Positions 46,202-53,029 of a DNA stretch of 53,029 nt are shown piece by piece. The first letter of the stretch is position 1. Every line of letters starts with the position of its first letter. The notes under the pieces are model-generated. The model was given only the letters and a program-made list of their open reading frames with translations. It had not been told where the DNA came from and made no database searches. Both the position numbers and the translations under genes were made by a program. The stretch spans positions 1-53,029 of the forward strand of contig JAAYPF010000193.1 of the NCBI GenBank assembly GCA_012519925.1, given 5' to 3'. This stretch comes from Clostridiaceae bacterium. Lineage in GTDB: Bacteria > Bacillota > Clostridia > Acetivibrionales > Acetivibrionaceae.

Positions 46202-48731
46202 AGTGTCAAACAGGAAGGCTATCTCAAATCTTGCATTTAAGAGTTATAAAGCAAACAAGTCCCGAAACTCTATTGCTATTTTGGCGATTATACTTACAAC
46301 AATTTTGTTTACTAGCCTTTTTACAATTGGAACAGGTTTGATTGAGAGTATTGAAGAAAGCAGTATGCGTATGGCTGGAGGCTATGCACATGGTTCGTTT
46401 AAATACCTTTCTCAGGAGCAATATGAAAGAATTTCAAAACATCCTTTAATAAAAGAAGTTGGTTTGAGTATATATGCAGGTGAAGCAGTCAATGAAAAAC
46501 TTCTGAAACGCTATACAGAAATTGACTATTGCGATAAAACAAGTGCAAAGCTTGGTTATAACTTTCCTACAACAGGAAGACTCCCCGTAGCCCAGAATGA
46601 GATTTCAACAGATACTGTCACCTTGGATTTTCTTGGAGTTCCTCACGAAATCGGACAAAAGGTAACTTTGCTCTGTGATTTTGGGAATAGGATAGAAGAA
46701 AAAGAGTTTATCCTTACTGGATACTATAAGGGAGATCCTGCATTTCCAGTTGGAATCATAACAGTTTCAAAGGAATTTATTGAAGTAAACCTTGCGGTAA
46801 GAGGACAGCAATACTATAAAGATCGGGATAGTATTGGCTCCTGCCAAGCTTATGTACTCTTTGAAAACAGTCGCAATATTGATGATAATATGATGCAGGT
46901 TATTTCAGATAGTGGTTATAAAATTGATGGCTATGGTGAAAATGTAATTGAATATGGTGTTAACTGGGCTTATTTTTCAACAACTTCCGAAGATAACCTC
47001 TCGGTCTGGTTTGCAGTTTTGATGGGTGCTTTGTTAATAGTATTTACGGGATATCTAATTATCTATAATATTTTTCAGATTTCAGTAATGCGGGATATCC
47101 AATTTTATGGACTTCTTAAGACTATAGGTACAACGAAAAAGCAAATAAAGAGAATACTTCTGGTACAAGCACTAAAAATGTCCGCAATAGGAATTCCAGC
47201 AGGTTTGATATTTGGGTTTCTATTGGGCAAAATCCTTCTGCCTTTAATTGTAAAAGCTTCAATTTCATCTGTCGCAACAGTTTCTATTAATCCAGTTATT
47301 TTTATCGGCTCAGCAATATTTGCATTGTTTACAGTATATATCAGCTGTAGAAAACCTGGAAAAATGGCATCATATATTTCCCCTGTTGAAGCTGTAAAGT
47401 ACAACGGTGTGAGTAGTAATATTCACAGTAAATTGAATAGAATCAAAAAAGGGACTAACGGCGGTAAACTGCATAAAATGTCCTTTTCAAACCTTGGCAG
47501 AAACAAGAAGAGGACTTTTATCACAGTGGTTTCTATTTCTTTGAGCCTGGTTTTACTCAACACGGTGTATACGCTAACAGGAAGTTTTGACATGGATAAG
47601 TTTGTAAGTAAATTCATCGATGTTGATTTTCAGGTTGCTCATGCTGCTTATTTCAAGAATAAATTCAGAAACGACACCCCAGTTTCGAAGACAACTATTT
47701 CTGCTATTGAGGAGCAAAAAAGCTTTGACAGAGGCGGGCTGATTTATAATATTCCTGAGATGATGATTATATCAAAATATGATGGAAATGTTCAGTACGA
47801 AGCTGGCAAAATGTATTTACCTGATGGTTCTACTGTTCCAATTGCAGATATTTATGCAATGGATGATTTTGTACTGGAAAACCTTGAAATTGTGAAGGGA
47901 AGCTACAATAAAGATAAATTCAAAACCGGAAAATTCCTGCTTCTCGGACTAAATGATGATGACAATGGAAATATTATGTATGATAAAGCTTTATATAGCA
48001 TTGGAGAAAAGGTAAAGATATTAGTTCTTCAAGATGATTTTAATATGAACTTTGATGGTGCAAAGGAATACGAAGTTATGGGGTATTACCGTATGCGGTC
48101 TACCAATTGCAGCCGTCGTTATGGAAGTGTTGCCTTCGCTATGCCCCTTGAAGAATTACGTACCTATGATAAAAATCCTGTACCTATGACTTACATCTGC
48201 AATGCAAAGGCTGGTAAAGAGGATGAGCTTGAAGCATTTATAAAGTCCTACACAGAATCTGTGGAGATTCAAATGTCGTATAATTCCCGTGAAACATACA
48301 AAAAGGAATTTGAAGATTTGCAAAATATGATACTTTCCATAGGCGGAGTGCTTTGCCTAATAATCGGCATTATAGGAATACTAAACTTTATAAACTCTGT
48401 TTTCACAAGCATAATTGCCCGCCGTAGTGAATTTGCAATGATGGAAAGCGTAGGAATGACAAAAGTGCAGCTTAGAAAGATGCTTATATATGAAGGTCTA
48501 TACTGTGGTTTTTTTACTATAGCCATTTCATTTATCTTAACAGGAATATTCACTTTCGGAGTTCTTTCACAGTTTTCAAAAGCAGTTTGGTTCATGAGCT
48601 ATAAGTTTGTAATACTGCCATTACTCATTGCGTATCCTGTATTGCTTGCTTTATCGGTACTAATTCCGTATCTGGCATTTAGAGGAGTAGGCAAACAAAG
48701 TGTGGTGGAACGGTTGAGGATTGCGGAGTAG
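46194..48731 (+). CDS. Large FtsX-family ABC permease
   Basis: 845 aa. An N-terminal membrane helix (SIAILAIILTTILFTSLFTIG), a large external region to about residue 270, three helices (ending near residue 400), a second external region after LVLLNTVYTLTG, and three C-terminal helices with the FtsX signature (SIIARRSEFAMMESVGMTKVQLRKMLIYEGLYCGF). The duplicated FtsX layout (YGLLKTIGTTKKQIKRILLVQALKMS is the first copy) matches long MacB-like permeases rather than the ten-helix BceB. ATG 46194 follows GGTGGTG. With the upstream ATPase and two-component genes it makes a likely antimicrobial-peptide sensing and defence cassette. Confidence 0.93.
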   Translation: MIRVSNRKAISNLAFKSYKANKSRNSIAILAIILTTILFTSLFTIGTGLIESIEESSMRMAGGYAHGSFKYLSQEQYERISKHPLIKEVGLSIYAGEAVNEKLLKRYTEIDYCDKTSAKLGYNFPTTGRLPVAQNEISTDTVTLDFLGVPHEIGQKVTLLCDFGNRIEEKEFILTGYYKGDPAFPVGIITVSKEFIEVNLAVRGQQYYKDRDSIGSCQAYVLFENSRNIDDNMMQVISDSGYKIDGYGENVIEYGVNWAYFSTTSEDNLSVWFAVLMGALLIVFTGYLIIYNIFQISVMRDIQFYGLLKTIGTTKKQIKRILLVQALKMSAIGIPAGLIFGFLLGKILLPLIVKASISSVATVSINPVIFIGSAIFALFTVYISCRKPGKMASYISPVEAVKYNGVSSNIHSKLNRIKKGTNGGKLHKMSFSNLGRNKKRTFITVVSISLSLVLLNTVYTLTGSFDMDKFVSKFIDVDFQVAHAAYFKNKFRNDTPVSKTTISAIEEQKSFDRGGLIYNIPEMMIISKYDGNVQYEAGKMYLPDGSTVPIADIYAMDDFVLENLEIVKGSYNKDKFKTGKFLLLGLNDDDNGNIMYDKALYSIGEKVKILVLQDDFNMNFDGAKEYEVMGYYRMRSTNCSRRYGSVAFAMPLEELRTYDKNPVPMTYICNAKAGKEDELEAFIKSYTESVEIQMSYNSRETYKKEFEDLQNMILSIGGVLCLIIGIIGILNFINSVFTSIIARRSEFAMMESVGMTKVQLRKMLIYEGLYCGFFTIAISFILTGIFTFGVLSQFSKAVWFMSYKFVILPLLIAYPVLLALSVLIPYLAFRGVGKQSVVERLRIAE

Positions 48732-48828
48732 TATTTAATATCTAAAGGTGCCTTCGTATATTACAACTTCTCTAGTGAATCTGTTTGATAAATTCATAGT
48801 GGCTGGCTAAAAACCATTATTAATTTTT

Positions 48829-48868
48829 ATGTAAACTCACACTAAGTGAATTCGATATGAGTTTACAT
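48829..48868. terminator. Hairpin after the ABC permease
   Basis: ATGTAAACTCA (48829-48839) pairs perfectly with TGAGTTTACAT (48858-48868), 11 bp with an 18-base loop. The right arm is followed by GGGGCG, not T, so termination strength is uncertain. Confidence 0.55.
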
Positions 48869-48920
48869 GGGGCGAAGTTTCGTCAAGTAAGCATGCAAAA
48901 GTGGGATATATATGATGAAT

Positions 48921-49255
48921 AAAGGAGGCTCACGCTCCGTTCAAATACATGTAGCAGATTGCTTGAAATTAGTGGATTTAGAAGGGCTTTGTGAGTTGTA
49001 AGGGTACTCGCCGCCGTGTAAGTGCATATTATTCCAAGAACTAAGCTACAATCCTAAGAGAATGTATGGCTCGCTACCGGTCGAATCAAACTCGCTTCGC
49101 GAGGGAAGGGGGATTCGACTTATCTTGCTTCGCAAGAGACAGAGGAACGATATTTTGCTTTCGCAAAAATCTGACCTCCGCTTCGCCTACATTCTCTAGG
49201 GCTCTTCGCAATGTTCTTTCCATAATATGCACTTTTATTTGAAGGTTCTTAGAAA
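48921..49255 (+). repeat. Large structured palindromic repeat, copy C (full form)
   Basis: The 5' part (48921-49001) is shared with copies A and B. The rest is an extended inverted repeat: AAGTGCATATTAT (49020-49032) pairs with ATAATATGCACTT (49222-49234), and CCTAAGAGAATGTA (49053-49066) with TACATTCTCTAGG (49188-49200). Between the arms lie three small hairpins with TTC or TTTC loops: CTCGC/GCGAG, CTTGC/GCAAG and TTTTGC/GCAAAA (about 49090-49166). No open frame. Either a mobile non-autonomous element or a structured RNA. Confidence 0.8.
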
Positions 49256-49393
49256 GGCTTTAAAGTAACAGGAACATCCACACAATTATTGTAAACTCTC
49301 TAAATAACTCTTTTGAACATCCATATATATGGTCTTCTTGTCCGTTTACATCAGGAAAAACTCCGACAATTTTTCTCCCATCTTTCGATACTT

Positions 49394-50014
49394 CTAACGA
49401 ATGAAGTTAGTAAATACACGCTTTTCTTGCTCTGGAATCTCAATCCCTGCAGCTTTTCCTGCTTGAATAGCTTTTAACAGCCAGGCCATATTGTTGCCTA
49501 ATGTACGCATGGTTTGCATCCCCTCTAAATCCTGCTTAACATCTTCCGGAGTACTTCCATGCACCATATTCCAATACTGAGATGACACAATAGGCATATT
49601 ACTTATTGTAAAGTACTTGTTCAACTGGTCAAATGCAGCAGTAGTACCACCACGCCTAGCACTGACTATTGCTGCAGCCGGTTTATACGCCAAACGACCT
49701 CTGCTGGCAAAAAACACCCGATCCATAAAGGAAATTAGCATACCAGAGGCAGAAGCATAATGTACCGGAGATCCAAAAACAAAACCATCCACATCAACTG
49801 CCTTGTCTAAAAATCCATTTACCTGATCCTTCATAAAACATCTTCCTGTTTGGGCACAAGAATAGCAACCTAAACATCCTGAAACTGGCTTCGTACCTAC
49901 TTGATAGATTTCTGTTTCAACATCATGTTTTTCTAATGCTCCCGCAACTTCGGCCAGAGCAGTATAAGTACAGCCTTTTTCATGTGGGCTGCCATTAACC
50001 AAAAGTACTTTCAT
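49394..50014 (-). CDS. NADPH-dependent FMN reductase / flavodoxin-family protein
   Basis: 206 aa. Phosphate-binding loop LLVNGSPHEKGCTYTALAEV, the second FMN site GSPVHYASASGMLISFMDRVFF, and an iron-sulphur-flavoprotein-like Cys set (CLGCYSCAQTGRC). The family includes iron-sulphur flavoproteins and NAD(P)H:quinone reductases in anaerobes. Start at ATG 50014; the ATG at 50026 directly abuts AAAGGA and so is unlikely. Substrate unknown. It precedes a frameshifted fragment. Confidence 0.88.
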   Translation of the reverse strand: MKVLLVNGSPHEKGCTYTALAEVAGALEKHDVETEIYQVGTKPVSGCLGCYSCAQTGRCFMKDQVNGFLDKAVDVDGFVFGSPVHYASASGMLISFMDRVFFASRGRLAYKPAAAIVSARRGGTTAAFDQLNKYFTISNMPIVSSQYWNMVHGSTPEDVKQDLEGMQTMRTLGNNMAWLLKAIQAGKAAGIEIPEQEKRVFTNFIR

Positions 50015-50182
50015 AATTATATACATTCCTTTCTAGTTAGAGTTTTAATTTATTCTCCTATATATAGTTACAAATGAATTTTGAATAATTCTTCAAACCT
50101 GCTTTAAATGCTTTCTGTTTTAAACCCATGCACTTTATATTATACTAATCATGACCATCCATATGTTGACAATAACGCACAC

Positions 50183-50338
50183 TTATTCATAATGTTCTTT
50201 TGAGTAATCTTTATCTAAAAATTTGTAGTCTAAATCCCACATTTTTTCAAAAAAAGCAGCATGCTTGCATCTCTATAATCTCTGCCATTTTCAGGTATCT
50301 CCTTATAACCTTTATTGCCTTTCAGATTTAGAATAAAT
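50183..50338 (-). pseudogene. Frameshifted gene fragment
   Basis: After the acyltransferase stop the minus strand reads LKGNKGYKEIPENGRDYRDASMLLF, stops, and continues in another frame as MWDLDYKFLDKDYSKEHYE before TAA. One extra T in the seven-T run at 50249-50255 (minus) would join them. The joined tail looks coding, but the family is not recognised. Confidence 0.45.
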
Positions 50339-50344
50339 AATTAT

Positions 50345-51127
50345 CTAATTATTTGGCTTGAATCTTTTTCTTGTTTGATGTTCTTCATCAAGCACAGCTT
50401 CTCTTGCTGGAGTTCCTGTAAGTGCCTCTAATTCATTTTGTGCCCCAATTACCCTTTTTAGCCATAATTGCTTATGCTCATCAAAATTCCGGCAGTCTTT
50501 TGGTACAAAGATTGGTTCTGCAAATACTAAACGATTCTCGGTCCCTTCAACAGCTTGCTCAATAAAAGCCGGCAAGACTGGAATACCTAATAATCTAGCT
50601 AACCAGAATGCACCTGTCTCAATATCTTCTACTTTGTCTTTATTTATGTCATAAATTGTTCCTTGAGAAAATATCAAAAAATGCTTTGGTTTTTTACCTT
50701 CATTAAACCACTTTCCTGCGGCTTTCATCGCTGCCATTGATCCACCAATGCTTTTACGATCAACAGCAAAAACCTTTTCCATCTCTAATAGAGGCATTAA
50801 TTCTTTGGGTATGGAAACGCCATTAAAACAATTTTCTTTAGCAAAAACAAATAGCTCTGGATAAGTATCTATAGCTTGATGCATAATTTCATAATAATAA
50901 CTCATTATTAGCGGAGCATCAGAATCAGTTAAATGATTGGTTGCTATTATATAAGAAGTAGTAGTAAAATCCTCTGGTAAATTATAAGCTTTAAAACTAT
51001 ATACTTTTAAAAGCAGTTTCTTATATTCAGTTAATTTATTTCTTAATTTTTCCGGATTATCTATAACACTCAATATTTCTTCTTTTGAATTTTCATTAAA
51101 TAACGAACTAGCATTAAACAAACGCAT
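50345..51127 (-). CDS. PlsC-like acyltransferase with an atypical motif
   Basis: 260 aa. Acyltransferase box NHX4D is present (ATNHLTDSDAPL), followed by FAVDRKSIGGSMAAM and a motif III of FSQGTIYD where the family usually has FPEGTRS, so the Glu is replaced by Gln. The segment IPVLPAFIEQAVEG matches motif IV. Likely transfers an acyl group to a glycerophosphate-type or other lipid acceptor, but the changed motif leaves activity uncertain. No membrane helix was seen. GGGGG lies before the ATG. Confidence 0.75.
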   Translation of the reverse strand: MRLFNASSLFNENSKEEILSVIDNPEKLRNKLTEYKKLLLKVYSFKAYNLPEDFTTTSYIIATNHLTDSDAPLIMSYYYEIMHQAIDTYPELFVFAKENCFNGVSIPKELMPLLEMEKVFAVDRKSIGGSMAAMKAAGKWFNEGKKPKHFLIFSQGTIYDINKDKVEDIETGAFWLARLLGIPVLPAFIEQAVEGTENRLVFAEPIFVPKDCRNFDEHKQLWLKRVIGAQNELEALTGTPAREAVLDEEHQTRKRFKPNN

Positions 51128-51321
51128 AATATTCCCCCTAAAATTTATTGCTGTGTTTTCTTGTCCTTTGGAGAGTTTGACTTCGCACTATGGCTATAAA
51201 ATTAGCTCTCTTACTATTGGTTATGAAAGGTTTTACTCGACTTACAAAAACCCTTGCAAAAATGCACTTAAATTTTTAGCATCATATAAATAGATTTTAA
51301 CCTTTTTTGATACAAAAATAA

Positions 51322-51339
51322 ACATCTTTATAAAGGTGT
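51322..51339. terminator. Terminator of the vWA gene
   Basis: ACATCTTTATAAAGGTGT, a short stem with T runs on both flanks. On the minus strand it follows the vWA stop by about 53 bases and leads into TTATTTTTG; it also reads as a plus-strand terminator. Confidence 0.65.
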
Positions 51340-51392
51340 CTATGTTTTTTTAATGTTTTTGTAAATAACCGCTAAATCTAAGAGCTAAATGC

Positions 51393-52049
51393 TTATTTTC
51401 TCCTACTTTTACGTTTACTAAAATCCTCTTCAATTCGTTCTTTCCACTCTTGTGATATAGCTTTATTTGCCCGCATACAACTTACTGTTTCGCTGATTAC
51501 TTCATAATTAAGCAATGTCCCTTCACTATCAGCATTATAATTTGCTGCCCTGTCTTTACTGATGCCAAAACGCTCTGCTGTGGCAATAGCATCAATGTTT
51601 GCACCAAGAAATATAAATTCCCAACCATATTTGCTCTTTTGCTGTTCAATCATCTGACTTATCTTTTTATAACTGAACTCTCGGCTTGCATTCTCCATAC
51701 CATCAGTGGTTATTACAAACATAACATGTTCTGCACGCTCTGATTCAAGTGTGTGCTTTTGCACATTTACTATTTTATTGATGGTTTTTCCCACCGCATC
51801 TAAAAGAGCAGTACTGCCTCTCACAAAGTACTCTCTGTCTGTAATAGGTTCAATGCCTTGAAGGTTAATACGGTCGTGCAATAATTCATATTTGTCATCA
51901 AATAGTACTGTAGTTATGAAGGCTTGTCCAGACTCGTTTTTCTGTTTTTGCAACAATGCATTATAGCCTCCGATAGTATCGCTTTCAAGACCACTCATTG
52001 AGCCGCTTCTATCAAGAATAAATACCAATTCAGTCAAACCTTTTTTCAT
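51393..52049 (-). CDS. vWA-domain protein (TerY-like)
   Basis: 218 aa. A single von Willebrand factor A domain with all MIDAS motifs: LVFILDRSGSMSG, Thr in RGSTALLDAVG, and Asp in VITTDGMEN. No signal peptide or membrane helix, so cytosolic, like TerY-family proteins of stress and phage-defence gene sets. A basic C-terminus (DFSKRKSRRK). ATG 52049, eight bases after GGAGG. The macro-domain gene ends 100 bases upstream on the same strand, and vWA plus macro genes are often neighbours in gut clostridia, suggesting linked function. Confidence 0.9.
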   Translation of the reverse strand: MKKGLTELVFILDRSGSMSGLESDTIGGYNALLQKQKNESGQAFITTVLFDDKYELLHDRINLQGIEPITDREYFVRGSTALLDAVGKTINKIVNVQKHTLESERAEHVMFVITTDGMENASREFSYKKISQMIEQQKSKYGWEFIFLGANIDAIATAERFGISKDRAANYNADSEGTLLNYEVISETVSCMRANKAISQEWKERIEEDFSKRKSRRK

Positions 52050-52149
52050 ATTGTTATCCTCCAATCATTTATTGTAATTTTAGGATAACATTTTGCATGG
52101 GCTAATCGGTCGCATAGAAAGCGACAATTCTGTTTTCAATAAAAGCTAC

Positions 52150-52929
52150 CTACACTCCTAACAAACTTTGATCAAAAGCAAATAACGCTTCGTTAATTTC
52201 AAAAATATTATAATTACCCTCTTCAATAAAGTACTCAATAATAATATCAAATTTACTGCTGCGAGAAAGAGCAAAACCAGCTTTTAGCAGTAGATCTTTA
52301 GTTTCATCAAGATTTAATTCTAAAGCTATGGCAAAGGCAATAACGGTAGGCTTACTTGGCTTATAGTTTACATCATTTCGTATTTTTGAGAACAGCTTTC
52401 TGTCTATATTTGCTTTTTTATAGGTCTGTGCATCTGTCATGCCTTTTTCGTCAATCAACCTCAATAGCATTTGTGAGAAAGTCTCATCCATCTGCTTTAC
52501 TATATCATCGAGGTTTCGTTTACTCTTTTTTGTAGGAATGGATTCTTTCTCTGAGAAAAGTTCAGGATATTCATGTAAAGTTTCTTCTGCTTCGTACAGT
52601 GATTTTAGCTGATTTCTGCGACCAATAGGATGTTCCTCTATATATCTATCATCAATATATTGATTAATAGATGAAAACAATTTTTCAGACAACACAAAGG
52701 ATGCCTTATCATATACCACCAAATAAACGGTCATTTCATTATCTAACAAGAAATCTCCTATAACCGATATCGCGGTTTTTAATGCTTTATCTTTTGGATA
52801 TCCAAATGCACCGGAAGATATTAGCGGGAAGGCAATACTCTCTAGTTTATAATCTTTCGCAAGCGTAAGCGAGTTCTTATAACATGCCTCTAACAACTTT
52901 TTCTCATTATTATAACCATGCCTTTCGCT
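52150..52929 (-). pseudogene. Macro-domain protein, 5'-truncated
   Basis: The open frame starts after a stop at 52932 and reads [46 protein letters not shown], the second half of a macro domain, which binds or removes ADP-ribose. The first part with the ribose-binding Asn (NAANxxLxxGGG) is missing. A C-terminal helical region of 110 residues ([32 protein letters not shown]...[19 protein letters not shown]) resembles a helix-turn-helix module of macro proteins. No ribosome site precedes the first TTG (52896). Sequence upstream forms hairpins. Either truncated by rearrangement or continued by a frameshift. Confidence 0.7.
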
Positions 52930-53029
52930 TCACTCAAGGCACAAAACGTAATTAAAAAGTTGTCCTTGAGCGGATATTTTTTTATTATAAAGTCATAGGG
53001 GTTTCGGTACACTACAAATCACGGGGAGG

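Larger units (their letters stand above)
48732..49393. other. Intergenic region dominated by repeat copy C
   Basis: 662 bases with no gene: a terminator hairpin, then the large palindromic repeat (48921-49255), then AT-rich sequence up to the flavin reductase gene end. Confidence 0.6.

Noticed and set aside
48732..49393. Group II intron or IS605-type element in the long repeat
   Set aside because: No reverse transcriptase, transposase or domain V-like hairpin is seen; only the inverted repeat and small hairpins are supported.

Overview
The window looks like chromosomal DNA of a low-GC, anaerobic, cellulosome-forming clostridium. Evidence: AT-rich intergenic DNA, strong GGAGG-type ribosome binding sites, a secreted CotH-domain protein ending in a type I dockerin, a large secreted protein with five CBM6-like modules and a Thr/Pro linker, and housekeeping genes of clostridial type (long single-chain PurL, YerC-type regulator). 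The genus is inference; I would look first among the Acetivibrio/Ruminiclostridium relatives.

Layout. 0.1-1.3 kb: an endonuclease III-like glycosylase and a TM1266-like small ACT protein (minus). 1.8-6.1 kb: the multi-CBM6 secreted protein (plus). 6.3-11.2 kb: purL (minus) divergent from a LysR regulator (plus), separated by a leader with 15-bp tandem repeats. 11.6-13.8 kb: an XRE-cupin regulator and an acyl-CoA synthetase, a likely operon. 14.1-19 kb (minus): htpG with a CIRCE operator, a Fur-family regulator, a prepilin peptidase and an FHA protein. 19.3-23 kb: a 1250-residue signalling protein joining a GGDEF cyclase to two NTPase modules and TPRs. 23.5-28.5 kb: a stalk-domain lipoprotein-like exported protein, an M24 peptidase, a low-complexity protein paired with a Cna-B/carboxypeptidase-regulatory-like protein, and a membrane TPR protein. 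28.5-34.2 kb (minus): folC, secA, a DUF5317-type membrane protein, a small membrane protein and a YerC-type regulator. 35-37.8 kb: a tRNA nucleotidyltransferase with a shortened flexible loop (candidate CC-adding enzyme), overlapping a lysophospholipase-like hydrolase, and a flavodoxin-like protein. 38.4-41.3 kb: the dockerin-bearing CotH protein. 41.3-43.6 kb: decayed DNA with gene fragments and two unrecognised short genes. 43.8-48.7 kb: a response regulator, histidine kinase, ABC ATPase and large FtsX permease cassette of the antimicrobial-peptide-resistance kind. 48.7-49.3 kb: a large palindromic repeat element. 49.4-53 kb (minus): a flavin reductase, a frameshifted fragment, an atypical PlsC-like acyltransferase, a vWA protein and a 5'-truncated macro-domain gene.

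The most interesting items are: (1) a dispersed structured repeat, full form about 48921-49255, with shortened relatives near 13881, 19075 and 41331; (2) the GGDEF/double-NTPase/TPR fusion with an intact product-inhibition site; (3) the tRNA nucleotidyltransferase lacking about ten residues where CC-adding enzymes do; (4) a CIRCE element at htpG; (5) a Spo0A-box-like dyad followed by an orphan terminator. No tRNA, rRNA, CRISPR array, transposase or recognised riboswitch was seen. Coordinates of CDS include the stop codon, and starts were moved to the ATG/GTG/TTG that has a Shine-Dalgarno sequence.
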